Positions 35,619 to 47,495 of a DNA stretch of 64,000 nt are shown piece after piece; position 1 is the first letter of the stretch; each line of letters opens with the position of its first letter. Source of the stretch: Rhizophagus irregularis (taxonomy: Eukaryota; Glomeromycota; Glomeromycetes; Glomerales; Glomeraceae); assembly GCF_026210795.1 (NCBI RefSeq), contig NC_089438.1, positions 1,075,501 to 1,139,500 of the forward strand. The letters are read 5' to 3'. The position numbers were made by a program, and so were the translations under genes. Below the pieces are notes generated by a model, which was not told the origin of the DNA, did not search any database, and saw only the letters and a program-made list of their open reading frames with translations.

Positions 35619-36796
35619 TTTTTTTTTGTTATTATAAAAAAAATTGAAGAGAAAAAGAAATGATTCTATTGTGTGAGAATAAATTGCAAAAAAAACAATC
35701 AGTTTATGTAAAATCTTACCATGTCACCGCGTGATGTTTATGTCACATATTCACGACTTCACGTGATGACGCGTTTTGTTAAACATATTTGTCACCGAAT
35801 AATATATCACCACTATATCACCGGTGTATCACCTGTGTAACTTGTGACGGGCAAAACCAATGAGTTCACCAGAGATCTACGTACAAATTTTCGAAAATAA
35901 TGACGAAAATTATCAAACTTTTTCTAAGTAAATTGTACAACGATCAATATAATATAATCTTCAATAAAATGAAATGATGATTTGATACGAGATTTGATTT
36001 TTCGGCAAGTATTGAAAATGAATTAGCATGTTGACACATGGAAAATTTACATGGACTTGTGAATAAGCTTTTCTCAAATTTGGTGATGTTCAATGTGAAA
36101 AGATCAATAGATAATTTATTGCTGTTGTACAGCCTTATGAATTCCACTAATAAGGATATATTAACATCACTCATGTTATTTATTATTTGTTTATGATATA
36201 AAAGTTATGTCATTCAATTTCTGGGATTCTTAATTCAAAATAATATCAACCACGTTCAATTTTTTTACAAATTGATATCGATATACTGATATTCGTTCAA
36301 TATACCGATAATTTTCCCATTATATTAGATAAAGTAAATATCGTTATGTCGGAATTTAATTGACCTTTTGAAAATAATATACTTTTTACTGAAATTTTTT
36401 TTTTCAAAAAAAAAAATTTCATTTTATTATATCTTTTTAATTTCATAACTTCTTGTTTTATCTTTTTTAACAGTTGTTCTAAACATAAATTTTTAAATTA
36501 TGCCTAAACTTTAGATATTTATCTGTTATTGATTTTTAAAATAAAAAAGTACTCAACAAATGTTGAATTTTCTTTATTATACAAGAAATTTGGAAAATTA
36601 AACCATTTTAATCTTTTTAATACAATGAGGTAAAATAATATGAACCATAAATATTTATAAACAAGGTTTACTTTAATTAACAATAAATAAATAATGTACA
36701 AGTATTGGTATAGTTCAAATTAAAAAAGAAAAAAATAATTGTTTGATCATATTTCCCAAGATTTAGTATTCACTTTAATCTCCCTTATATGACAGA
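35619..36796. other. Upstream region of the P450 gene; weak minus-strand ORF
   Basis: The segment 35719-35870 is unusually rich in TCAC/GTGA words (GTCACCGCGTGATG, TTCACGTGATGACGCG, TCACCGGTGTATCACC) and includes a TCACGTGA palindrome at 35759-35766. It begins about 100 bp upstream of the P450 start and could be its promoter. A minus-strand frame at 36174-35944 (MSDVNISLLVEFIRLYNSNK...) has balanced composition but no recognised domain; it may be a small gene or relic. The rest is AT-rich. Confidence 0.35.
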
Positions 36797-37781
36797 TCAT
36801 CCGTGAATGGTAAATAGGTTGATTAACCAATTTTTAAAACCATTTCGATGCCACCACAGGTTGATCAAACTTTGGTGACTAAGTATTTGTGGTGTTAAAG
36901 GTGGTATTCCCATCAATTTTGCAACAAACTCAACACAGTAACTATTCGTTGAGTACGCAGACTGTAATCCGGCAACGACTATCAAGATCGCAGCTCCAAC
37001 ACCACCCAATGCTCAGATGAGATAACCACGCATTACAAATATTCCTACGAATGTTGCTACACAAATTGATGTATATACTATAATAAGAAACCACCCAACA
37101 GCAGGTTCAAATTCAACACAGTTAGTATAATCAACATTTTTCCAATCAGTTATAATAAATCCACATGTAGGTAATTTTGTAGAGGCATGAATATTTTCTC
37201 GAAAACTGGCCAAACACATCCTATCATTTATAGCATCAAACGGAAACCACTATTCCCACACACGAACTATACCCCATAGCATTGTCATGAAAGCAACTAT
37301 TAGTGCCAATAATCTTGATATTTCTTCGTATCGATGGTAACGATCATATATTTGATTTGATTCTCTATTTTGATCATCATCTTGATGATGTGATTCTTCA
37401 TCTGTGTACTGAGGACTTTTTCCCCTGATCGTTTTAAAGAACGTTTTCCACCTGCCTCTAAATCCTTTTCTTCCATCTTCACGGGTAAGTTTAATAATAT
37501 TAAATCCAATTGTCAAAGGTAAGTTGAAAGGCATATTAAATGCCACACTCATTGGACCTAAGTACACGTCATAGAGATATTACACTACTTATAACAGCCC
37601 ATAATGCTGACACAAGACTGAACCTGTTCCACTTATACGTTGGATACAGCATTAACATGTTGAAAGCTAGGACAGTTACGCTTATTGGCCACGGAGTAAG
37701 TTGGCTATTTTCATGAGGTATTAATACATTGCCTCTAAATGCGACTCCTTTAAAGTATGATCCACTGTTATCTGGATACAT
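36797..37781 (-). pseudogene. Polytopic membrane protein pseudogene
   Basis: One reading path runs from MYPDNSGSYFKGVAFRGNV (37781) to NWLINLFTIHG (36797), broken by a frameshift near 37570-37585 (ISSVISL to YLYDVYLGPM), an in-frame TAG at about 37247-37249 (VWE*WFPFDAIN) and an in-frame TGA at about 37010-37012 (GYLI*ALGGVG). It has at least five hydrophobic segments, for example PWPISVTVLAFNMLMLYPTY, LLALIVAFMTMLWGIV, GWFLIIVYTSICVATFVGIF and GGVGAAILIVVAGL. A basic/acidic loop contains SHHQDDDQNRES. The family is not recognised. Only three lesions in about 985 bp suggest recent inactivation or sequence errors. Confidence 0.7.
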
Positions 37782-38689
37782 TATTAGGATAATTATTTAG
37801 TAGTATTTTTTCGATAAATTGAACATTGATTCCTTAATTATGAATTGAAGTTTATTTAAGTTATTGTCATATCATTAGTTCCGCACGTAACCAGACAATT
37901 ATCACAGATTGACAATCTTATTTATAATAAAAATAATGTTAATAAATAGTTCTCACATAATAGTTTCTTTAATTAAGCATTATCAATTAAGTTTGAGTTT
38001 TCTCCGCTAATTTTACAATTACATCATAATTATTAGCTTTCACGTTAGTTTTATGATTATAAAAATTTCTGTACATTCTTAAATTGATAATATTGGCATT
38101 TTGATTTAAAAAAAATTTTTTTTTGAGAAACGATAAACAAACCAAATTAAGAAATATATTCAAAACCTGTTAATCCTGTTTATTTATCTCTCTCTTTCTC
38201 GATTTGGAATTATTAAAAATAAATCAGCCATGCATAAATCATGCCGTGACTATTTCCTAAAAGAGAGTATATTTTTAGCCAAATAAAAACATAACTCATT
38301 ATAAAAAGTAGAATCAACTTATTTTTAGTATTCAATCTTTTTTTTTTTATTTAGTCGGTTTCTTTGTTTGTTGCTTATGCAAATAATATAATATAATTAA
38401 TTATTTAAATACTTTCAAAAAAATCATTTTAATATCGTTTTTGATATCATAATGATATCATAATATAATTTTATTGTTATGATAAAATGATAATTTTAAC
38501 AATGTACCTAGCTACGATAATCTTAAATAATATCAAAACGAGATAATTAAGATATTTTATAATGATATCTTATCAATATCATATTAACGACCAATATCAT
38601 TAGAATTTTTTATAATTATACCGAATTGACCTCGAATGATAGCCCCATTGAATTTCTACTGGTTAATTAATAATAAATAAATATTATTT
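37782..38689. other. AT-rich spacer
   Basis: No gene is seen. Repeated GATATCAT/ATGATATC words (about 38430-38600) give weak inverted repeats. Confidence 0.4.
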
Positions 38690-38751
38690 GTATGTTATTA
38701 GACTGGGCGTCAGGCATTTCTGATATTTTGACGCCCAGTTAAATAACATAC
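38690..38751. other. Long stable hairpin (23-bp arms)
   Basis: The left arm GTATGTTATTAGACTGGGCG (continuing TCA) pairs with the right arm TGACGCCCAGTTAAATAACA (continuing TAC) over 23 bp with only two mismatches and a ~16-nt loop. The GACTGGGCGTCA part is GC-rich in an otherwise A/T spacer. It may be the collapsed core of a foldback element or a hairpin RNA gene. No transcript evidence is available. Confidence 0.65.
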
Positions 38752-38939
38752 TAATATTAAAAACTACTTAATACCAATAAATAACTTGTAACCATAATTT
38801 ATAGTTAACAGCTTTCACAATGCTAAACTTTTTTTACCGTTTCACAAGAAAAATTCCAGCCGATCTGAATATAATCCGTCTATGTATTGTATTCCTATTT
38901 ATATTAACGATTTTTAATAGTATCTAATATAAGTAAGTA

Positions 38940-39057
38940 ATCACCGGGGGTGATCATCATCGTTGGCCAGAATTATCAATTTTTACCGGAACTATATTTT
39001 TTAATGCTGGTCGATCGTCATAATTTCAGTCACCGGCGATCATCTCCCTCCGGTGAT
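38940..39057. repeat. Short foldback repeat family, copy A
   Basis: The repeat begins ATCACCGG and ends CCGGTGAT, with internal GTTGGCCAGAATTATCA, TTTTTACCGG and CAGTCACCGGCGATCAT. A second copy lies at 58554-58647. Both are followed within about 20 bp by AAAATTCTAT. It is GC-rich and non-coding, and likely a small non-autonomous element. Confidence 0.6.
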
Positions 39058-40691
39058 AGTTAGCAAAATTCTATAAGTAATATTGTAAGATAAATTTTTT
39101 TGAAAAAAATAAAAAAAAATAAAAAACTCTTGACAGAATATTCTAATATAATTAATGATTTTTACAAATCATCAAAGATTTTTTTGACAGTAAAACCAGT
39201 ACAAGAATTAAATTTTTTTTTTAAAAAATCACAATCTTTACAGCAGCAGCATCCATGTAAATAATCCGTTATGAATAAATTATTTTTATTTGGTATTGAT
39301 AGCGGCGAACTGGAACGATGATCTTAAACTAATTAAGATAATTGTGCGACAGTGGAACTAATCACGAGTGAATATAGAGTGTATGTAGTTCTTCGTTACT
39401 CCGGACTACTGTAATTATTTAAAGATCGAAAATTTGTCTATTAGTTTGCAATATATTATAATATAATAAATTACTTTAAATAAATTACTACGCTTATCAA
39501 TCAATAAAATATTAATGCTCATCAAAGCTCAAGAATTTTAATATTGTATTATGTTCAGTTATAAAGTTGCACAATAGACCAGTTCACATCGCAGAACTTC
39601 AGCAAAAGCTGGTAACCATCGGCATCGCTGTACTACACATACCAATACCGCCATCACCAGCCACCATGTACAAGAATGGAAAGGGAGAGATAGGGCAAGG
39701 ATTAAGGCAATGTAGTAGGATAAGGGTGAAAGAGAGAAATTAGATGAAGAATTAGGGTAAAAGATTAGGTCAGAGTAAAGAGAAAAAATGAATGAGTTTG
39801 ATTAAAAAAAATAAGAAAAAATCGTATATTATTTTTTAGTCGTATAAATTAGTCTGTATTTGAAAAAATCTTGTACAGTATATGAAAAAACTCGTATATC
39901 GTGAAAAATAATTTATTTATCATTTGAGATGTGCAAGCTTTTTTTCATATTCACAATTATAACATGTTAGACTTCTATTTTCTAACTAAGAGAGAATACA
40001 TATAGTTGAGATATTTGCTACATAATTTATTGTCAGGCTAAATACGTTTTAAGAATTCTTTATTAAAAATAACAAATAATAAATAAATGAGTTTCGTGTT
40101 GAGTGTTGATAAATTAAATTTTAAATTACAACTAGCAGTGACATGTTGTTTCGCACCAGGACCAATCAATAAATATTGATAAATTATGTGCTTTTAAAAT
40201 ATATAAGCAGATCATTTATCGGTATTTTTTCAAAAAAAAATTTTTAGAGCTAAAAGGCTTTATTATTTTTTTTTGTTATCTACCAACAGTCCAACGGATC
40301 AACTTTTATTTACAGGGGTGTTCTCAAACAACTCAAATGATAAATTGATAAGTGATCTGATCAACCAAAAAAGTATCAGTAAGGTTCAAAGAGTTTTGAA
40401 AAGCTTCCTATTTTAATTAATAACAAGCAAGCTAAAACCATTTTTTTCTTCAAATGATCTCAATGATTTTCTATTGACAGAAAATTCTTGATTATCATTT
40501 AAGTTTATATTATTTCACTTTTAACGCAAGAAATTTTTAATAGCCTTTTAACTTTTACTCAAGCCATAATTATCATAAAAAAAAAATAAAAAAACCTGTT
40601 GCTTAATGCCAAGCTATAAAAAAGATATTCTCTGTGATACTTGAGCATAAATAACATTACTATATCAAATTGAAGGAGACCTTTGGGCGAT
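39058..40691. other. Spacer with a purine-rich tract
   Basis: A GC-richer segment at 39580-39670 runs into a purine-rich stretch (AAAGGGAGAGATAGGGCAAGG and similar, about 39672-39795). No gene is recognised in the rest. Confidence 0.35.
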
Positions 40692-41887
40692 ATGATTAAA
40701 TCTGCAATGCTTATAATGTCTACAAGAAGTTCAAGATGCCAGTCTATAATTGCAGAAATTGGTAAATATAGTGCAACTATATAATGTAAATATATAACTA
40801 TAATAAGAAAAAATTAATAATTATGCTCTACTTCGTTACTATTTAGAACTAAAAGTCTGCATTGACCACTATTTTACAACCCAGCCCAGCCCGCACTTGG
40901 AAATTACAGCTGTTTTCATAAGACCTAGGACAAAATAAATTTTTGAACCTGACCCACCGATCCAGTTCAGTTGTTATTTATATCAGGATCATGTGCCCAG
41001 CTAAAAATACCGGATCGGCGAATCGGCGGATCGGGTTCAAAAATTTAGTTTGTCCCAGGTCTTATGAAACCAGCTGTAACATAAAGTGCGCGGCCCGGCC
41101 CGGCCCGGACTTAAAATATTAAAAACCCAACCCGCACCGGACCCGGGCTTTTATTATATCATTTTGTTGTAAAAACAAAAAAATCGGCCAACTTAATTTT
41201 GGCCAGTTTAATTTCGGCCGGAATTAAGACGATTTTGGCCAGAATTACGAAAATCTGGGTTCAACGAAAATTCATGTACCGGCCCGGACCCAGCCCGGGT
41301 GAATTTTGAAGAAAGTTTGCCCGCCCAAACCCGGATTAGGGTCCGGGCCAGGTTAGGGTTTCCGGGTTCCGGGTCCCGTTTGTAGACCTCTATTTAGAAC
41401 TATCTAATCGTCATCAAAAATCTATATATCTTTTAATGGTAATTATTTATTTAAGATTATTAACTAAAATAATTTTAAGCAAGTTTGACGACAATCAAAT
41501 TGAAAACAGTTTTAATAAAAGTATGATAAAAGTCAAAATTTTATATATCAACGCCATTCAATATTTACTAATTAAATAAAATATTTCCAGACAAAATTAT
41601 TAAAAAGATTAAATTAATCGAAAATGAAAATAATGGTAAAATATTTTGCGTAATTACAATAAATATGATTTATGCTTCATTAAATTAATTTTTTTTTTGT
41701 TTTTGTTTGTTTAGATTATATTATGAAAGAATTTGAATTAGATATTGATACAAATTCTGAAAAACGCGCTCAGAAAAGCAAGGAAAACGTTCAGTCAAGA
41801 AGCGAAGAAGTTAATCTTGAAAGCGATAGAAAGGAAAAGACAGAAGGTGGGAGGAAGACGAGCAATAATGGGTCATACTCTCAATAA
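40692..41887 (+). CDS. Tentative two-exon small protein with a transposon-filled intron
   Basis: Exon 1 (40692-40761) would encode MIKSAMLIMSTRSSRCQSII followed by AEI and end at a GTAAAT donor. Exon 2 (41715-41887), after TTTGTTTAG, encodes KEFELDIDTNSEKRAQKSKE and a charged Ser/Glu/Lys-rich tail to TAA. The phases agree (1/1), which has a one-in-three chance of happening randomly. The intron of about 950 nt would contain the nested hAT and TA-flanked elements. Exon 2 looks more like protein than its surroundings. Either a small gene or unrelated relics is possible. Confidence 0.3.
40850..41392. mobile_element. hAT-type MITE, copy 1, with exact 8-bp target duplication
   Basis: The octamer TTTAGAAC flanks both sides (40842-40849 and 41393-41400). 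The element ends are TAAAAGTCTGCATTGACC and GTAGACCTCTA. The left end has diverged from the TAGAGGTCTGCA seen in copy 2 at 48144. The interior is strikingly GC-rich for this genome (repeated CGGCCCGGCC and CCGGGTCCGG words) and has no coding capacity. A second element is nested at 40907-41076. Without it the length is 371 bp, against 372 bp for copy 2. Confidence 0.9.
40907..41076. mobile_element. 170-bp TA-flanked MITE nested in the hAT element
   Basis: The termini are inverted repeats of about 28 bp, CAGCTGTTTTCATAAGACCT at the left and the complement of CCAGGTCTTATGAAACCAGC(TG) at the right, flanked by TA (40905-40906, 41077-41078). The sister element at 48144 shows the empty site (GGAAATTAACATAAGGTG) with a single TA. 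TA duplication suggests mobilisation by a Tc1/mariner-type transposase. Confidence 0.88.
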
Positions 41888-41899
41888 TTGGTCACGTGA

Positions 41900-42450
41900 T
41901 ATCACGTAAAAATTTTTCTGATAAATAATAACATAAAAAAGAGTGCGACAGAGACCAAGGACAGTAAGGAGTGATTGTGATTTCAGACTGACGACCCCTC
42001 CCAAACCAACCGTACCATTGCACGTCAAATTGCTTTAATTGTTTTATTATCTTAGTGTTTAATATAGGGGTTTTTGATTAGTTTAGACTGTGGGATTTTA
42101 CTAGAAAACCAGACCGTAATTTTAGTAATTTTGTTTGGTTCTATAATACCCTGGAGCACAGTTTTCTTTTCTGTCTTTTTTTAGTGTTAGGTTTTGTCTG
42201 TTAGACTTTTTATTTTTTTTCTTTTCGTATTTTATTTCTGTTTTCATGGGAGAGTATGGAGATTATTTATTGCGCTTAAGACATTGCATGCCTAGTACAT
42301 ATTATAGAAGCAATCCCTTTGCATATATTTAGATTACACTTTGCTATAGAGTCGCATAACCTTTTGGTCTGCGATTCTAGGTATTTCCAATATGTACTCG
42401 TTTTAAGTTTAATAAAGAAATGCATTGCAATTTTTTTTTTAAAAAAAAAA
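41900..42450 (+). repeat. Possible retroposed 3' UTR-like segment
   Basis: A block of balanced composition starts near 41940 (GAGTGCGACAGAGACCAAGG), has T-rich stretches and ends with AATAAAGAAATGCATTGCAA (42409-42428) and a T/A homopolymer. The AATAAA followed by an A-rich end is what a reverse-transcribed mRNA or LINE 3' end would leave. No open frame of substance exists. A single TCACGTGA is at 41892-41899. Confidence 0.35.
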
Positions 42451-42942
42451 ATTCTAAAAAACGCGTCGACAATGAAAGTAAGTAATTATAATATTGTTGA
42501 AAATTCTGTATCATCTTAACCTAATTTCTTTAAATTGAAAATACAGGTTATATTACACATGAAATTGATTTTGATATTTGAAATGTCGGTATTTTTTAAA
42601 ACTTATTAAAGTCCAACATTTATACTTTTTTTTAATATTATATATATTAGTTGAACATCATATAAATTATTAAAAAATAAATTTATTATTATTTTAAATA
42701 TAGCAAGTTTAAATCAGTTTAATCTAAAAAATATGATTATGAAAAACTATCTTATAAAAAGCGCCAATTATAACGAAATTTTTCAAAAATTTTTTAGCAT
42801 CATTTTTTCAAATAAAATATTTGTTTTCATTGTATGACATTATGGGATCCCACTAGTTCTTCTTTCTGTTGTAGGAAAAAAGGACAAAATTCTTTTATAG
42901 GGATAAAGTCCATTTTTGTGTTGCTAAACCATATAAAAAAGT

Positions 42943-43136
42943 AGATACGTTTTTATACTGAAAGATACATTTTGTATATTGAGAGGTACGTCTAGATACA
43001 TCTAGATACTTTATGAGATACGGAAAAATGCACAATTCCGTATCTTGCAAGACACGTTTTGTATACGGAGACACTGAAAAAACATATCATGTGAGATACG
43101 GAATTGTGCATTTTTCCGTATCTAAAAACGTATCTA
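42943..43136. mobile_element. Foldback element with 30-bp perfect inverted repeat
   Basis: The arms 43016-43045 and 43094-43123 (beginning AGATACGGAAAAATGCACAA) are perfect inverted repeats of 30 bp separated by 48 nt. Outer arms AGATACGTTTTTA (42943-42955) and TAAAAACGTATCT also pair. AGATAC/GTATCT words recur throughout. It has no coding capacity, and no target duplication could be fixed. It is a likely small non-autonomous transposon. Confidence 0.6.
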
Positions 43137-43665
43137 GACGCGTTTTTTATATTCCATCTTTTTTTTCCATAGTAAAAGGCTCATATTTCCGGAATTTATA
43201 ACCTTATATCACGGAATTTATCGAATTATTTACATTTACTATGAATGGATCCGTGGAAGGCGGATTTTTTATAGAAATAACGGATAAAATTTTTTATAGG
43301 GCACAAATAAAATAGTTTATCAATCTAAATTAGAAATAGGATAGAAGCATTAAATAGTAAGTTGTTAAATACTAGTATTGATTATGCAACTTCAATAAAT
43401 GAATTTCATGATGATATTTTAGGTGTTTAGCTGCTTTTATAATTTATAAAAAATAAATCATGATTATAATATTACTCCAAATTTTTAAAGTATGGATTGG
43501 ATTTAAACTTAAATCTGCTAAACAAATTGCATAATAATTATCAATATTGAATATAATAATGATTACTTTATTGTAAAAATGGTAGAATAACACAATTATT
43601 TACTATATAATAATTAATAACTGATAAATAATCAAATATAAAATAAAGAATAAACAATAGAAATG
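43137..43665. other. AT-rich spacer
   Basis: No gene is seen. This is the 3' flank of the Sel1-kinase gene on the minus strand. Confidence 0.4.
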
Positions 43666-46600
43666 TTAATCTTCAATTACACATTCAAAACCCTGAGTCT
43701 CTTGAACTAAAATTTCAGCAAGCTTGCGACTTGTATAATGTGCTTGTGGATGAGATTGTGTAATGGAAGAATTTACTTGTTCCTGTGATAAAGATTTGTT
43801 AGCCATAACAAATTCCAACATAATATCTTTTAATTGATTATCAATATTAGGTACATCAAATTTATAATTTCCATCCCTGTTTATTCTATAGTAATCACTA
43901 CATCTAATCCATTCAGATATAATATTCTCAAGCATTATTATAGTTGGTCTATTAGCAGGATTTGAATCCCAACATTTTTTCATTAAATCTACATAACATT
44001 TTGGAGTATTTTTTATAATTTCAGGACGTTCTCCTTTACAAATATTCAAGATCAGATCATGATCATGTGCTTCATATTTAAATGGGGGAATACCTGATGT
44101 AAATTCCCACATTATCATCGAAAAACTATAAATATCACTTGCTGGAGTATAGGGATTATATCTTAATATTTCAGGCGCCATATAAGGTAAAACTCCATAA
44201 ATTTCATTATCAGAATCCTGTGAATCATTTACAGGTTTACATAATCCTAAATCAATAATAAATAATTCATTGTGATTATCTGACATTAAAATATTGCCAT
44301 CATGTAAATCACCATGAGTTAAATTTGATTCATGAATTACTTTAAGTCCTAATATAATTTTTTTTAATAATTGTAACTTGTCTTGCCACTTAAATTTAAT
44401 TATATCAGATAAGCATTTTCTCAAACTTCCTTTTTTTGCATAACTCATTACTACTATATAATTTAAGCTATTTGGATCTTGAGTAATTCCAAAGAATTGA
44501 ATAAACTTTGAAAATGATTTTTTCTGACAGTTATAATGATATTTCCACTATATAAATAATAAAAAATTATTAAATTTTTGCAAGAGAAAATAAAATTTGA
44601 TATTAAATAATATAAATAACATACCTCCTCAAGAAATTTACTATTTAAATTTGATGAACTATTAAGTGTTTTAAGAATAACCTCATAGCCTGTTTGAAAA
44701 TTACATCTATTCCATTGTTTTTTGTCAAAATTCCAACTAAAAATAGGTCCATCTAACCAGATAGCTTTATGAATTTCACTGAATCCTCCTTTATCATAAT
44801 AATTAACACTTGTCAATTTATTATAAGGTATCCATTCCAAAATTTGATAACTATTTTTAGCATTTAATTGTGCTTCTTGAATAAATTTATCAATAAACTT
44901 ATTTTTACTAGTCCACTTTGAAAAATCTTGTTGAAATTGTTTAGCATTACATTGTTGACACCACTGGTAATCAGTATCTGGTTGCTTGCATTCATTACAT
45001 AATTCAACTTTAGTATTAGGGCTCACTTTATTATTACTTATTGCTACTTTTTGATGCCAATAATAAGCTTTTTCTAAATTCTTTTCTGTTCCTTCTCCAT
45101 TGTCATAACATGTGGCTAATTTATTCATTGCTTCAATATGATCTTTTTCTGCTGCTTTTTGATACCAATGAAAGGCTTTTTCCAAATTCTTTTCTGTTCC
45201 TTCCCCATTATAATAACAAATAGCTAAACTAAACATTGCTTCTTTAATACCATTTTCTGCTGTTTTTTGATACCAATAAAAGGCTTTATCTAAATTCTTT
45301 TCTGATCCTTTTCCATTTTTATAATATGTGGCTAAATTAAACATTGCAACAGTATGACCATTTTCCACTGCTTTTTGATACCAATAAAAGGCCTCATCTA
45401 AATTCTTTTCTGTTCCTTTCCCATTTTTATAACATATGGCCAAACTAAACATTGCATCAGTGTGACCATTTTCTGCTGCTTTTTGATACCAATAAAAGGC
45501 TTTTTCGAAATTCTTTTCAGATCCTTCTACATTATAATATCTATTGGCTAAATTAAACATTGCTTCATTATTACCATTTTCTGCTGCTTTTTGATACCAA
45601 TAAAAGGCTTTTCCTAAATTCTTTTCTGTTCCTATTCCAATCTCATAATATACGACTAAAATACACATTGCAATATTAAAACCATTTTCTGCTGCTTTTT
45701 GATACCAATAAAAGGCTTTATCTAAATTCTTTTCTGTTCCTTTTCCATTTTCATAATAAAAAGCTAAAATAAGCATTGCTTCTTTAATACCATTTTCTGC
45801 TTCTTTTTGATACCAATAGAAGGCTTTATCTAAATTCTTTTCTGTTCCTTCTCCATTTTCATAACATATGGCTAAGTTAAACATTGCATCAGTGTAATCA
45901 TTTTCTGCTGCTTTTTGAAACCAATAAAAGGCTTTTTCCAAATGCTTTTCTGTTCCTTCTCCATTTTCATAACATAAGGCTAAAATAAGCATTGCTTCTT
46001 TAATACCATTTTCTGCTACTTTTTGTAACCAATAAAAGGCTTTTTCTAAATTCTTTTCTGTTCCTTCTCCATTTTCATAACATATGGCCAAATTAATCAT
46101 TGCTTCTTTAACACCGTTTTCTGCTGCTTTTTGATACCAATGAAAGGCTTCTCCTAAATTCTTTTCTGTTCCTTCCCCATTTTTATAATATATGGCCAAA
46201 TTAAACATTGCTTCTTTAACACCATTTTCCGCTGCTTTTTGATACCAATAAAAGGCTTTTTCGAAATTCTTTTCTGTTCCTTCTCCATTATAATATCTAT
46301 TGACCACATTAAACATTACCTTTTTAACACCATTTTCTGCTGCTTTTTGATACCAATAAAAGGCTTTTTCTAAATTCTTTTCTGTTCCTTTTCCAATTAT
46401 ATAATATATGGCTAAAATAGACATTGCAATAAGAAAACCATTTTCTGCTGCTTTTTGAAACCAATAAAAGGCTTTTTCGAAATTCTTTTCTGTTCCTTCT
46501 CCATTTTCATAACATAAGGCTAAAATGAGCATTGCTTCTTTAATACCATTTTCAGCTGCTTTTTGATACCAATAGAAGGCTTTTTCTAAATTCTTTTCTG

Positions 46601-47495
46601 TTCCTTTTCCATTTTCATAACATATGGCTAAATTAAACATTGTATCAGTGTAACCATTTTCTGCTGCTTTTTGATACCAATAAAAGGCTTTTTCTAAATT
46701 CTTTTCTGTTCCTTCTCCATTTTCATAACGTATAGCTAAAATAAGCATTACTTCTTTAATACCACTTTCTGCTATTTTATGATACCAATAAATGGTTTTT
46801 TCTAAATTCTTTTCTGTTCCTTTTCCATTTTTATAACATATGATTAAATACATCATTGCAATAATAAAACCATTTTCTGCTGCTTTTTGATACCAATAAA
46901 AGGCTTTTTCTAAATCCTTTTCTGTTCCTTCTCCATTTTCATAACGCATGGCTAAAGTAAGCATTGCTTCTTCATTACCATTTTCTACTGCTTTTTGATA
47001 CCAATAAAAGGCTTTTTCTAAATTCTTTACTGTTCCTTTTCCATTTTCATAACGTAAGGCTAAAATAAGTACTTTTTTATAACAATAAAAGACTTTTTCT
47101 AAATTCTTTTCTGTTCGTTTTCCATTTTTATAACATATGGTCAAATTAATAATTGCTTTAATATAATCTTTTTCTGCTGCTTTTTGATGCCAATGAAAAG
47201 CTTTTTCTAAATTCTTTTCTGTTTCTTCTTCACCTTCATAATGTATGACTAAATTAAGCATTGCATCTTTAAGACCATTTTCTGCTGCTTTTTGATACCA
47301 ATAATAGGCTTTTTCTAAATTCTTTTCCATTCCATTTCCATAATGTATGGCTAAATTGAACATTGCTTCTTTATTACCATTTTCTGCTAATTTTTCTAAA
47401 GAATTAATGCATTCTTTACACCATAATTTTTTAGTAAAAGGTTTATTGCAATATAAACAATTTTTGATATTTAAATTGCTAAATTTCGTTTCCAT
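43666..47495 (-). CDS. Sel1-repeat / zinc-ribbon / protein kinase fusion, 1,250 residues
   Basis: Exon 1 is 47495-44625 and exon 2 is 44547-43666, joined across a 77-nt intron (GTATGT...TATATAG) in phase 0. N-terminal Cys pairs C13/C16 and C26/C29 suggest a zinc ribbon. About 22 Sel1-like repeats of 36 residues (consensus EKAFYWYQKAAENG...AMFNLAICYENGEGTEKNL) follow; the fourth lacks about nine residues. Next come a second zinc ribbon (CNECKQPDTDYQWCQQC) and the family linker WIPYNKL. The kinase has a glycine loop (DKGGFSEIH), Lys942 in VILK, H1035-G-D1037 in HGDLHDGN, D1056 in DLG, APEIL and DIYSFSMIMWE. All key catalytic residues are present; the HRD Arg is Gly. Sel1 solenoids bind partner proteins, so this looks like a cytoplasmic signalling scaffold. 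Ligand and substrate are unknown. The intron position matches the kinase at 4.4 kb. Confidence 0.93.

Noticed and set aside
45041-45223. Plus-strand Leu-rich frame inside the Sel1-kinase gene
   Set aside because: Antisense shadow of the Sel1 repeats.
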